Below the pieces are notes generated by a model that saw only the letters and a list, made by a program, of their open reading frames with translations, was not told the DNA's origin and did no database searches. Shown here in pieces: positions 42,901-52,394 of a stretch of DNA of 64,000 nucleotides. Made by a program: the position numbers and the translations under genes. How positions within the stretch are numbered: position 1 is the stretch's first letter; each line of letters opens with the position of its first letter. The stretch is from Clostridiales bacterium (GTDB lineage: Bacteria; Bacillota; Clostridia; Oscillospirales; Acutalibacteraceae), in NCBI GenBank assembly GCA_022801595.1, contig JAAWSO010000006.1:21091-85090 (forward strand), in the 5' to 3' direction.

Positions 42901-44169
42901 ATGTTTATTGATATTGCAAAAATTAAAGTAAAAGCGGGGGACGGCGGTGCTGGCGCCGTATCGTTCCACCGAGAGAAATATGTAGCGTCCGGCGGGCCGG
43001 ACGGTGGAGACGGCGGCCGAGGCGGCGATATTATTTTCCAAGCGGATACGAATTTATCCACCTTGATGGATTTTCGGTATAAGCGGAAGTTTATCGCGCC
43101 CAATGGAGAAAACGGCCGGGCCAAACGGTGTTTTGGAAAAAGCGGGGAAAATTTGGTGATCAAAGTTCCTTTGGGCACCTTGGTCAAAGATGCGGAAACT
43201 GGCCGTTTGTTGGCAGACATTTCGACGATGGAACCGCAGACCCTATTCCACGGCGGCAAAGGAGGCTGGGGAAATGCCCATTTTGCCACACCGACCCGTC
43301 AGGTTCCTCGGTTTGCTAAGCCAGGCGTGCCAGGAGAGGAAGCGGAAATCCAACTGGAACTGAAGCTGCTGGCAGACGTCGGGCTAGTAGGCTACCCCAA
43401 TGTGGGAAAATCAACTCTGATTTCTGTGGTCAGTCAGGCCAAGCCAAACATTGCTAACTATCATTTTACGACTTTGACTCCGGTACTGGGCGTGGTGGAT
43501 CGTGGTGAGGATTCGTTTGTCATTGCTGATATTCCTGGATTGATTGAAGGAGCAGGTGAAGGCGTGGGACTGGGTCACCAATTCCTGCGTCACGTAGAAC
43601 GCTGCCGCATGCTAGTTCATATTGTGGATGTTTCTGGAAGCGAAGAACGGGATCCCATTCAGGATTTTGAGGTGATCAATGCCGAATTGAAAAAATTCAA
43701 TCCGGATTTGGCTCAACGTCCTATGATAGTAGCGGGCAATAAATGCGATTTGGCGGAGGAAGAACAAATTGCTCGTTTCCAACGGTATGTCGACGAAAAA
43801 GGATATGAATTTTTTCCAATCATGGCAGCGATTCGTTATGAGGTAGACCCTCTGTTGGATCGGATTCAAGAAATGCTCAGCAAGTTGCCGCCGGTTCTTC
43901 AATTTGAGCCGGAACCAATGCCCGTGAAAGCACCAGAAGAATTTGGGAAACATGAAGTGAAAATTACGAACCAGGGCGGCGTTTATATGGTGGAAGGAGC
44001 ATGGCTGTTGCAAGTCATCCAATCCGTCAATTTTGACGATTACGAATCCCTGCAATATTTTCAGCGGGTGCTGATCAACACGGGCGTGATCGACGCTTTG
44101 CGGAACGCAGGCGTACAGGAAGGCGACACCGTCAGTATGTATGACCTGGAATTTGATTTCGTAGAATAG
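42901..44169 (+). CDS. obgE: GTPase ObgE/CgtA
   Basis: Obg Gly-rich N-terminus, GYPNVGKSTLISVVS, DIPGLIEGA; C-terminal OCT domain. Confidence 0.96.
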   Translation: MFIDIAKIKVKAGDGGAGAVSFHREKYVASGGPDGGDGGRGGDIIFQADTNLSTLMDFRYKRKFIAPNGENGRAKRCFGKSGENLVIKVPLGTLVKDAETGRLLADISTMEPQTLFHGGKGGWGNAHFATPTRQVPRFAKPGVPGEEAEIQLELKLLADVGLVGYPNVGKSTLISVVSQAKPNIANYHFTTLTPVLGVVDRGEDSFVIADIPGLIEGAGEGVGLGHQFLRHVERCRMLVHIVDVSGSEERDPIQDFEVINAELKKFNPDLAQRPMIVAGNKCDLAEEEQIARFQRYVDEKGYEFFPIMAAIRYEVDPLLDRIQEMLSKLPPVLQFEPEPMPVKAPEEFGKHEVKITNQGGVYMVEGAWLLQVIQSVNFDDYESLQYFQRVLINTGVIDALRNAGVQEGDTVSMYDLEFDFVE

Positions 44170-44179
44170 GGGTGTAGGT

Positions 44180-44572
44180 TTGGAACGTCTATTTCTGGGA
44201 GAATGTAATCCCAAACAGCTCAGCCCCCTGACCTTGGCGTTTGTGGGAGACTGCGTATTTGAATTGTTTGTGCGGGAGCGGTTGGTTTGTCAGGCCAATT
44301 GTCCCGTCAACGCACTGCACAAAAATTCGGTGGCCCAGGTGTGCTGCGGAGCGCAGGCCAGGTCGATGGAAAAACTGATGCCAGTGTTGACCGAGGAAGA
44401 AATCAGCGTGTTCAAACGGGGACGGAACGCCAATACTTCCCATGTGCCAAAAAATGCTTCGCCCAAAGATTACCATTCGGCAACCGGATTTGAGGCTTTG
44501 TTTGGCTATCTGTATTTAAAAGGTGAAATTGGAAGATTGCGTGAATTATTTGCCATCCTCTGTGAAGGGTAA
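44180..44572 (+). CDS. mrnC: Mini-ribonuclease 3
   Basis: LAFVGDCVFELFVRERLV, RGRNAN..HVPKNAS..DYHSATGFEALFGYLYLKG. Confidence 0.9.
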   Translation: MERLFLGECNPKQLSPLTLAFVGDCVFELFVRERLVCQANCPVNALHKNSVAQVCCGAQARSMEKLMPVLTEEEISVFKRGRNANTSHVPKNASPKDYHSATGFEALFGYLYLKGEIGRLRELFAILCEG

Positions 44573-44636
44573 ACAAAAGGTGTAAAATATAAATTTTATC
44601 ATACAATAACACCATTAAGAAAAAGAAGGTGTTATT

Positions 44637-45566
44637 GTGTCATTTCTTCACAGTGAAAAGAAGGGAGTCCAGATCTTGACGGATGCTGGATGTTTTGTGG
44701 CGGGAAGCTGCCTGTATGCGATTTCGATTTCCGTATTTGCGGCTCCCAATCAAATTGCGCCTGGCGGCGTAACCGGTTTGGCTACTATTTTAAACACGCT
44801 GATCCATACCCCCATTGGTACGGTGGCGTTTTTACTGAATATCCCGATTATTATTTGGGCCATGCTGGAAATTGGCTATAAAGTGGTGATCAAAACCATT
44901 GTGGCCATTGTCATTTCTTCCCTCGTCATTGATCTTTCCGCCTTATTTTTGCCAGCGTATCAGGGCGATCATATGTTGGCCGCTATTTTTGCTGGTGTAT
45001 TGGAAGGAATTGGGCTTTCGTTAATTTTTATTCGGGGCGGTACCACGGGCGGTACCGATATGACCGCCCGTCTGCTCAACCGCCGGTTTCCTCATCTGTC
45101 CATGGGAAAATTGATGATGACCGTGGATATGATGGTGATTACCCTTTCTGCGTTTGTGTATTGGAGTATTGAAAGCGCTCTGTATGCTTTGATTGTGATT
45201 TTTGTGGCTACTAGGGTTATTGACGCGATTCTGTATGGTTTGGATATTGGCACCGGAAAATTGCTGTTTATTATTTCCGATCAAGGAAAACGAATTTCCA
45301 CCAAGATTATTGAGACTTTGGGACGTGGCGTGACGATCCTGTCCGGTCACGGCGCATACAGTGGACAGGAGCGGGATGTTCTGTTTTGCGCGGTGCGGAA
45401 ATATGAAGTGCATCGCGCCCTACATCTGATACGAGAAATTGACAAACGGGCATTCATTATCATTGGGGAAGCTGGACAAATTACTGGGGAAGGCTTTCGA
45501 GAGGAGAAAGCTCAGGAAAAAAGTGTGCGGGAATTGTTGTCCCGAAAGAAAAAAGAACAATCCTGA
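44637..45566 (+). CDS. YitT-family membrane protein (DUF2179 C-terminus), GTG start
   Basis: PNQIAPGGVTGLA, GGTTGGTDM, DUF2179-like C-terminus. Confidence 0.88.
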   Translation: MSFLHSEKKGVQILTDAGCFVAGSCLYAISISVFAAPNQIAPGGVTGLATILNTLIHTPIGTVAFLLNIPIIIWAMLEIGYKVVIKTIVAIVISSLVIDLSALFLPAYQGDHMLAAIFAGVLEGIGLSLIFIRGGTTGGTDMTARLLNRRFPHLSMGKLMMTVDMMVITLSAFVYWSIESALYALIVIFVATRVIDAILYGLDIGTGKLLFIISDQGKRISTKIIETLGRGVTILSGHGAYSGQERDVLFCAVRKYEVHRALHLIREIDKRAFIIIGEAGQITGEGFREEKAQEKSVRELLSRKKKEQS

Positions 45567-45591
45567 TAGGATTATTCTTATAAAAAACAAA

Positions 45592-45626
45592 TAGGCGGAT
45601 TTGTAAGAATTTACAAATCCGCCTAC
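45592..45626. terminator. Bidirectional terminator hairpin between YitT and the Asn-rich small gene
   Basis: Near-perfect inverted repeat TAGGCGGATTTGTAA-ga-ATTTACAAATCCGCCTA. Confidence 0.75.
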
Positions 45627-45639
45627 GAATGATGAGAAG

Positions 45640-45774
45640 TTATCTACAGTTGGTGCTGTTAGAATTGCTGTTGGTGTTGGTGCTGTTAGAATTGGTCTGG
45701 TTGGAAGAAGTCTTGTTTTGAGATTGGTTTTGGCTGTTGGTGTTGCTGTAGTTGTTTTTGTTTTGTTTCTCCAA
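45640..45774 (-). CDS. 44-aa Asn/Ser-rich small protein, probable TTG start
   Basis: Translates as MEKQNKNNYSNTNSQNQSQNKTSSNQTNSNSTNTNSNSNSTNCR; SD AAGGGGG ~8 nt upstream; terminator immediately downstream; not in ORF track. Confidence 0.7.
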   Translation of the reverse strand: MEKQNKNNYSNTNSQNQSQNKTSSNQTNSNSTNTNSNSNSTNCR

Positions 45775-45801
45775 GATACTCACCCCCTTCTGATCAATAT
45801 T

Positions 45802-47205
45802 ATGGCATCTTTTTCTTCACTTTATACCATGGAAGTAAAAAAATATTTGGAGTTGATTGGTTTGCTGCCGGAAGCGTTTCAAAATCGGATGAAGATACTG
45901 TTGGAAGAGGAGTGGGATGCTTTTTTACAATCCATGGAACAGCCGTCCTTTCGGGGAATTCGCTGGAACCCCTTGAAATGCTCCAGGGAAACCCTTCAGA
46001 AAAATTTGGCTTTTCCCTTGACTCCCACGCCGTTTTCCAACTTCTCCTATGGGATTCCTCAAGAGATAGAACGGATTGGTTCCATGCCCCTGCACCATGC
46101 CGGAGCCTTTTATGTGCAGGAGCCGTCGGCTTCCTCAGCGGTTACGATCCTAGATCCCAAGCCTGGCGACCGAGTACTGGATTTGTGTGCTGCTCCAGGA
46201 GGGAAATCCACACAAATTGGTGCTTGCCTCCAAGGGGAAGGCCTTCTGTGGTCCAATGAGTTTGTCAAAAACCGCGCCATTGTTTTGCTTTCCAATATCG
46301 AGCGGTTGGGAATTCGCAATGGGGTGGTTTCTTCCTGTCATCCCGACATGCTTTGCCGAAAGTTAGCTGGATATTTTGATAAGGTTTTGGTGGACGCCCC
46401 TTGTTCGGGGGAGGGCATGTTCCGTCGGGATCAGCAGGCAGCCTTGGATTGGAGCGAGGAACATGTGAAAACCTGCGCGGTTCGCCAGCAGGCAATCCTG
46501 GATTCCGCTTCTCAAGCCGTAAAAGAAGGGGGCATTTTGGTGTATTCCACCTGTACGTTCGCCCCAGAAGAAAATGAGCAGGTAGTGGAGGCATTTTTAA
46601 AGGAACACCCTGAGTTTGAATGTGAAGACTGTGGGGTGTCCTTTGGCCGCGCTTCCAAACAGTTGCCCATGACCAGGAGAATTTTTCCCATGGATGGGGG
46701 AGATGGCCATTTTGTTGCGAAAATGAAGCGGGTTGCTGCCAATTCTAAATTCCCTATGCCGTATGAATATACAGGAGGAAAGAAAAAAGACAGCCACAAA
46801 GCATTGCAGGAGCTGTTGGCCTCCATTTTTGTACAGGTTCCAAATCAACGCATTGAGCAAATTAAAGATTCTTTCGTTTTCTTGCCGGATGATTTACCCC
46901 GTTTGGAAGGACTAGGTGTGATCCGTATGGGGATTTTGGCTGCCGAAGAAAAAACCAGCCGCTTGGAGCCTACCCATCAGCTTTTTTCTTCTGCATCTGC
47001 GAAGAATTGCCGTCAAGTAGTGGATTTGTCTGGGCATTCTGCGGAAATCCGACGCTTTTTGCTGGGGGAAGAGCTGGAAGTGGCCGATTCTTATCGCGGG
47101 TTCGTTTTGGTAGCAGTGGAGGGAATCCCAGTGGGATTTGGGAAATGCTCCCAAGGACGGTTAAAAAATCGCTATCCTAAGGGTTTACGAAATCATCGGT
47201 TTTAG
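45802..47205 (+). CDS. 16S rRNA (cytosine-C5) methyltransferase, RsmF/NOL1-NOP2-Sun family; start likely 45802 or 45829
   Basis: LDLCAAPGGKSTQIG, VDAPCSGEGMFRRD, YSTCTFAPEENE; ORF-track start at 45718 lies over the antisense small gene. Confidence 0.9.
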   Translation: MASFSSLYTMEVKKYLELIGLLPEAFQNRMKILLEEEWDAFLQSMEQPSFRGIRWNPLKCSRETLQKNLAFPLTPTPFSNFSYGIPQEIERIGSMPLHHAGAFYVQEPSASSAVTILDPKPGDRVLDLCAAPGGKSTQIGACLQGEGLLWSNEFVKNRAIVLLSNIERLGIRNGVVSSCHPDMLCRKLAGYFDKVLVDAPCSGEGMFRRDQQAALDWSEEHVKTCAVRQQAILDSASQAVKEGGILVYSTCTFAPEENEQVVEAFLKEHPEFECEDCGVSFGRASKQLPMTRRIFPMDGGDGHFVAKMKRVAANSKFPMPYEYTGGKKKDSHKALQELLASIFVQVPNQRIEQIKDSFVFLPDDLPRLEGLGVIRMGILAAEEKTSRLEPTHQLFSSASAKNCRQVVDLSGHSAEIRRFLLGEELEVADSYRGFVLVAVEGIPVGFGKCSQGRLKNRYPKGLRNHRF

Positions 47206-47306
47206 ATAAGTTGCGCAATTTTAATCTTGTCCTTTTGATCTTGCTTGAAATTACTGATATTTGATGATACAATAAAATGGAAAATAAACGAAGGAAGTGT
47301 TTTTCC

Positions 47307-48377
47307 ATGCAGGAAATCAGACTGGAATTGACAAAGAATCCGAAGCAGAAACCAACGGATGAAAGCAAACTAGGCTTTGGCAGCATCTTCACAGACCACA
47401 TGTTCCTTATGAATTACGACGAAGGCCAAGGCTGGCATGACCCACGGATTGTGCCGTTTGGGGACATTTGCCTTTCTCCCGCCGCTATGTGCCTTCATTA
47501 TGGACAAGCCGTGTTTGAGGGAATGAAAGCATACCGGACGGCAGAGGGCAAAATTTTGTTGTTCCGCCCGGATCGGAATATGGCTCGTCTGAACGTATCC
47601 AATGAGCGTCTGTGTATTCCAAAGATTGACGAAGCCTTTGCCCAAAAGGCCATTGAAACTCTAGTCTCCGTGGAAAAAGATTGGATTCCAACCGCAGAGG
47701 GAACCTCCCTTTATATCCGCCCATTTATTATTGCGGTAGACCCTCATGTCGGTGTTCACCCAGCTAAACATTTGATGTTCCTGGTCATTTGTTCTCCAGT
47801 TGGCGCTTACTACCCAGAAGGCCTAGACCCGGTTAAGATTTATGTAGAAAGCCAGTATGTCCGCGCGGTCCGAGGCGGTATGGGTTATGCAAAAACCGCC
47901 GGCAACTATGCTGCTTCCCTGAAAGCGCAGGACGAGGCGGAGAAGCAGGATTATACCCAGGTGCTGTGGCTGGATGGAGTTGAGCGAAAATATATCGAGG
48001 AAGTCGGCACCATGAATGTCTTTTTTGTGATTGGCGACGAGATCATAACCCCGGCTTTGCAGGGATCGATTCTGCCTGGCGTGACCCGCATGTCTGCCAT
48101 TGATATTCTGAAATCCTGGGGGATGAAGGTGACGGAACGTCCCATTTCCATTCAAGAGGTTTCGGACGCAGCGAAAGACGGCCGTTTAAAGGAAGCGTTT
48201 GGAACCGGTACCGCTGCAGTTATTTCTCCCATTGGACATTTGAAGTGGGAAGATCATGTCATGGTTATCAACAATGGAAAAATTGGAGAAATCTCTCAAC
48301 GGCTGTATGATACTTTGACGGGTATCCAATGGGGTAAGCTGCCGGATACCATGGGCTGGACTGTGGAAGTAAAATAA
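47307..48377 (+). CDS. ilvE: Branched-chain amino acid aminotransferase
   Basis: FGQAVFEGMKAYR-type (YGQAVFEGMKAYRTAEGKILLFRPDRN), GGMGYAKTAGNYAASL. Confidence 0.95.
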   Translation: MQEIRLELTKNPKQKPTDESKLGFGSIFTDHMFLMNYDEGQGWHDPRIVPFGDICLSPAAMCLHYGQAVFEGMKAYRTAEGKILLFRPDRNMARLNVSNERLCIPKIDEAFAQKAIETLVSVEKDWIPTAEGTSLYIRPFIIAVDPHVGVHPAKHLMFLVICSPVGAYYPEGLDPVKIYVESQYVRAVRGGMGYAKTAGNYAASLKAQDEAEKQDYTQVLWLDGVERKYIEEVGTMNVFFVIGDEIITPALQGSILPGVTRMSAIDILKSWGMKVTERPISIQEVSDAAKDGRLKEAFGTGTAAVISPIGHLKWEDHVMVINNGKIGEISQRLYDTLTGIQWGKLPDTMGWTVEVK

Positions 48378-48448
48378 TAATACGGCACGGGGCCGGTTTA
48401 GGTGGCAGCAATCGCTGTCACCTATTTTTATAGAAAGGAGAGAAACTA

Positions 48449-49333
48449 TTGCGGGAACTGGAATTTGTGGTTCCGGAAAGTTTTGAGGGGGCAAAATTAA
48501 AGCATTTTTTGCGAGGTCCCTGTAAAATTTCCAACAAGCTGATGACCCGTCAGAAGTTGGTATTTAACGGCATTTTGGTGAACGGTATTCATGCTTATGT
48601 GACGAAAATCATTCATACCGGAGATCTGGTTTGTTTGCGTCTTCCAGATTGGGAAAAGGAAATAGAAGCGGTTCCGATTCCTTTGGACATTGTTTGGGAG
48701 GATGACGATTTGCTGGTCATCAACAAGCCGTCCCATATGCCGGTATATCCAACGCCAGGGCATGACGCTGACAGTTTAGCGAATGCAGTTTCCGCTCACT
48801 ACCAGGCTCATGGCTGGAAGCTTGGGTTTCACCCCATCTATCGTCTAGATAAAAATACCTCTGGGCTTATTATCATTGCCAAACATTCCTATGGCGCTTC
48901 GGTGTTGGCTTTTGGCGTGGAAAAGGAGTATACCGCGATCTGTGAGGGAATTTTGCAGGGGGAAGGCACCATTTCTGCACCGATCCGGCTGAAAGAAGGC
49001 CATGGTATCCAGCGGGAAGTAGGGGAAGGCGAGGGAGCGCAGTATGCAGTGACCCACTGGAAAGCGGTGGAGAAATACCAAAACGGCCATACCCTGTTGA
49101 AAATTCATTTGGAAACTGGACGTACCCATCAAATCCGGGTGCACTTTTCTCACATTGGCCATCCGTTGGCTGGGGATGATATGTATGGCGGCAGCCGGGA
49201 ATGGATTTCTCGGCAAGCTCTTGCTTGCGGTTCGGTTCAATTTTTCCATCCGGTGACGCATGAGCGGATTTCTCTTGCGTGTCCGCTTCCAGAAGATATG
49301 CAAGTTTTGTGTCTAAAAGCAGCGGAAGCGTGA
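48449..49333 (+). CDS. RluA-family pseudouridine synthase, TTG start
   Basis: YRLDKNTSGLIIIAKH, LETGRTHQIRVHFSHIGHPLAGDDMYGG. Confidence 0.89.
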   Translation: MRELEFVVPESFEGAKLKHFLRGPCKISNKLMTRQKLVFNGILVNGIHAYVTKIIHTGDLVCLRLPDWEKEIEAVPIPLDIVWEDDDLLVINKPSHMPVYPTPGHDADSLANAVSAHYQAHGWKLGFHPIYRLDKNTSGLIIIAKHSYGASVLAFGVEKEYTAICEGILQGEGTISAPIRLKEGHGIQREVGEGEGAQYAVTHWKAVEKYQNGHTLLKIHLETGRTHQIRVHFSHIGHPLAGDDMYGGSREWISRQALACGSVQFFHPVTHERISLACPLPEDMQVLCLKAAEA

Positions 49334-49536
49334 GAATGCTTTATAGGTAGTTCATTCCGAAAAGCGGATTGATCCATTGATGTGACTTTCTTTCCTTTCT
49401 GTGTTTTTTATGGTAAAATAACCACACAAGGGCAAGGTGGCGTACAGCAGCGCCTTTTCGGAAAGAATGGTAACCGGCGCAACGTGCCCACCGCAGGTGT
49501 GTTACAATATAAGATGATTATTTGAGGGGGGACGAG

Positions 49537-50424
49537 ATGCCAGCCGCTATTTGTCATTATCTCCATGGAGAACGGGTTTGGAAGGCTCTGCAAGAGATAA
49601 AACCAACACTTTCTTCCGATGCCTTTTTCTTGGGAGCACAGGGGCCAGATCTTTTTTATTTTCATCGGGCATTGCCGTGGCATAAGAAAAAAGAAACGAG
49701 CCTGTATATCTGGGGAGATGCATTTCATCAAGCAAATCCAGCCAAATTGTTTCAGACGCTTCGGCAACAGTACGAGCAAAATCGTACCCCTGTGTTAGAA
49801 GCTTATTTATATGGTTTTCTGTGTCACTATAGTCTAGATCGCACTACTCACCCTCTGATTCAATATGGAGCGGCTACTCTGTATCTATTGCATCCAGAGA
49901 AATCAGAATTGTTTTTGCATCATCAAATCGAATCCGCTCTGGATACCATCCTTCTTCGTTATGAGCGAGGGGCGCTTCCTACAGAATTTCCATTGAAGCA
50001 AGCGGTACCGATGAACGAAGCGGTATGGCAAGAAGTGAGCCGGTTTTATCAGGTGGTAATCGCGGCATTGTTTCAAAAAGAAATTTCTCAAGATTTATTG
50101 CTGGAAATGCTTCAGGATAGCCGTAAGGTACTGGGGGTACTTTATGACCGGACGACGTTGAAAAAGACATTTTTAGCCCGTCGGGAGCGTAGAAAAGGGA
50201 AGTTTCGGATTTCCTGCTATTTCCGCAGTATCAGTGAGGAAGAGAATTACGACTATGCAAATGTCTGCAAACAGGAATGGCAATGGCCACTAACTACAGG
50301 ACATGTACGGTGCGAAACTTTTTTTGATTTATATGAACACTCGGTCGAGGAAGCGAAGAAGCTGATTGAAGCGTACTTTCAAACCCAAGACTTTGCCGCT
50401 TTTACCAAACAGATCCCATTTTAA
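49537..50424 (+). CDS. Zinc-dependent phospholipase C-like protein
   Basis: Conserved His/Asp pattern (CHYLHGERVW, LGAQGPDLFYFHR, AYLYGFLCHYSLDRTTHPLI). Confidence 0.78.
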   Translation: MPAAICHYLHGERVWKALQEIKPTLSSDAFFLGAQGPDLFYFHRALPWHKKKETSLYIWGDAFHQANPAKLFQTLRQQYEQNRTPVLEAYLYGFLCHYSLDRTTHPLIQYGAATLYLLHPEKSELFLHHQIESALDTILLRYERGALPTEFPLKQAVPMNEAVWQEVSRFYQVVIAALFQKEISQDLLLEMLQDSRKVLGVLYDRTTLKKTFLARRERRKGKFRISCYFRSISEEENYDYANVCKQEWQWPLTTGHVRCETFFDLYEHSVEEAKKLIEAYFQTQDFAAFTKQIPF

Positions 50425-50447
50425 TTCAGAATTAAGGAGAATTTTTT

Positions 50448-50900
50448 ATGAAAAAAATTGCAAGTTTTTGCGTGGACCACAATAAATTAGAGCCAGGAAT
50501 GTACATTTCCAGGATTGATGATGATATCGTTACCTATGACCTGCGGTTTATCAAACCAAACTGCCCGCCATTTTTAGAGGTGCCTTCTATCCATACTTTT
50601 GAGCACCTGTTTGCTACCATGGCACGCAATTCCCAGTTTCAAGATCGGGTCGTTTATTTTGGTCCGATGGGCTGCCGTACCGGTTTTTATTTGCTACTGA
50701 GAAATTTGGAGCATGCAGATGCCATTACCTTGGTCCAGGAAGTGGTGAAAGCCATTGCAAACTATGAGGGGGAAATCCCCGGAAATACGGCGGTCGAATG
50801 TGGGAATTATTTGGAGCATAGTCTGACAGGGGCGAAGCAACAAGCTGCAAAATATTACCAAATTGTGAAAAATTGGACAATTGAACAATTAAGCTACTAA
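50448..50900 (+). CDS. luxS: S-ribosylhomocysteine lyase (AI-2 synthase)
   Basis: FCVDHNKLEPGMYISR, HTFEHLFATMARN metal motif, YFGPMGCRTGFYLLL. Confidence 0.95.
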   Translation: MKKIASFCVDHNKLEPGMYISRIDDDIVTYDLRFIKPNCPPFLEVPSIHTFEHLFATMARNSQFQDRVVYFGPMGCRTGFYLLLRNLEHADAITLVQEVVKAIANYEGEIPGNTAVECGNYLEHSLTGAKQQAAKYYQIVKNWTIEQLSY

Positions 50901-51087
50901 AAGTTTATATTTCTTTAGACAATTGGCAATCATAAAATTGTTGCAATTTTGTAATCGTTATGGTATCATATGTAAAGTTAAGTTACAAAGTTGTAACAAG
51001 AGATTGCAATTGTGAAAGGAATGGATCACTATTAAACCCTTAAAGTTACAAAATGATCATAAGACAAACGCAAATCGTAAAAATAAA

Positions 51088-52296
51088 ATGAAAATCTCCG
51101 CAAAGAAGCACATTATCACCATCGCAATGGTAGCTGCTTTCATGACTGCCGTACCGCTTTCTGTTAGCGCAGCCACAGATGCTTCCTTAGTAGGCGGCGG
51201 TTCTGGCAATGGCATTTTAAACACCCAGGGGGAAACTTCCGTCAATGGTGTGGTGGAAGAAGCAACTGGTCTCTATATTAACGGCACCTTGGTAGGCGCG
51301 ATCAAAAATTCTTCTGACTTAGATATTATGCTGAAAAGTATTTTAGAAACATATAATGAGCCGGGGGCTACCGTTAGCTTTGTGGAAAAGGTAGAAACAG
51401 TGCAAGGTTTATACGCAACCACCAATATTTTCTCAACCGAAACCTTCCGTGATATTTTGCAGGGAAATGGTTCCAACACCCCAATGAACTATACGGTACA
51501 ACCAGGCGATACTTTGGAGAGTATCACCGAAAAATTTCATACGAATGAAGCATCTTTGGAAGACATCAATGGTGGAGTTCTTTCTTTAGAGGCAGGGACA
51601 ACCATCCATGTGATCAATAACGAAGCTTTGGTAAATGTCAAAATGGTGAAAAATGATGTTTATACTGCATCCATTCCATATACGACGATTATGGTGCCAG
51701 ATACTACCCAATATACCACCCATGAAGAAGTGACGGTTGAGGGACAAGAAGGTTCGCAAACTTGTTTAGATCAAGTTACTTATATCAACGGAGTAGAGAC
51801 GGAACGTACTAATGTGAATCGAGTGGTAGTTTCTCCAGCAGTCAATGAAGTAGCAATTGTAGGTACCATTACTCCACCGGATGGTTCGGTTCCGGGAGAA
51901 GCCAGCGGCACCTTTACCTGGCCAGTTCCTACCATCACCAATATTAGCAGTGGCTTTGGCTCTCGTTGGGGAACAACACACCAAGGGTTGGATATCTCGA
52001 ACGGAAATTCTTATGGACAAACCATTGTAGCGGCGGATGCCGGTGTGGTTACGTACGTGAAGAAGAGCAATGTGGGCTATGGCTATCACTTGGAAATTGA
52101 TCATGGCAGTGGCACCGCAACTTTGTATGCTCACACAAGCGAGATTTTAGTTCAGCCAGGCGAAAAAGTATTTAAAGGTCAACCGGTTGCTTTAGTCGGC
52201 AGTACCGGTGATTCTACTGGCGCCCATTTGCATTTTGAAATTCATAAAAATGGCGTGGCTGTAAATCCTTTAGAGTATGTCACGATAGGTAGCTAA
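51088..52296 (+). CDS. Secreted M23 peptidase with LysM- and G5-like domains; true start may be upstream
   Basis: Signal segment; YTVQPGDTLESITEKFH, G5-like region, FGSRWGTTHQGLDI / HLHFEIHKNG M23 motifs. Confidence 0.88.
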   Translation: MKISAKKHIITIAMVAAFMTAVPLSVSAATDASLVGGGSGNGILNTQGETSVNGVVEEATGLYINGTLVGAIKNSSDLDIMLKSILETYNEPGATVSFVEKVETVQGLYATTNIFSTETFRDILQGNGSNTPMNYTVQPGDTLESITEKFHTNEASLEDINGGVLSLEAGTTIHVINNEALVNVKMVKNDVYTASIPYTTIMVPDTTQYTTHEEVTVEGQEGSQTCLDQVTYINGVETERTNVNRVVVSPAVNEVAIVGTITPPDGSVPGEASGTFTWPVPTITNISSGFGSRWGTTHQGLDISNGNSYGQTIVAADAGVVTYVKKSNVGYGYHLEIDHGSGTATLYAHTSEILVQPGEKVFKGQPVALVGSTGDSTGAHLHFEIHKNGVAVNPLEYVTIGS

Positions 52297-52364
52297 TCTA
52301 CTTTGTTTTCAAATGCGACGGGGATGGGGCAGAGCTCCGTAGCAGTCCTCTACGCATGAAATAG

Positions 52365-52394
52365 CAAAAAGCCTCCTGGAGGAGGCTTTTTTTA
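52365..52394 (+). terminator. Rho-independent terminator
   Basis: AAAAAGCCTCC-tgga-GGAGGCTTTTTTT. Confidence 0.88.

Noticed and set aside
49430-49500. Assignment as SRP RNA or c-di-GMP/ZTP/fluoride riboswitch
   Set aside because: Conserved core motifs (e.g. GGAAGGAAGCAGC for SRP) absent.
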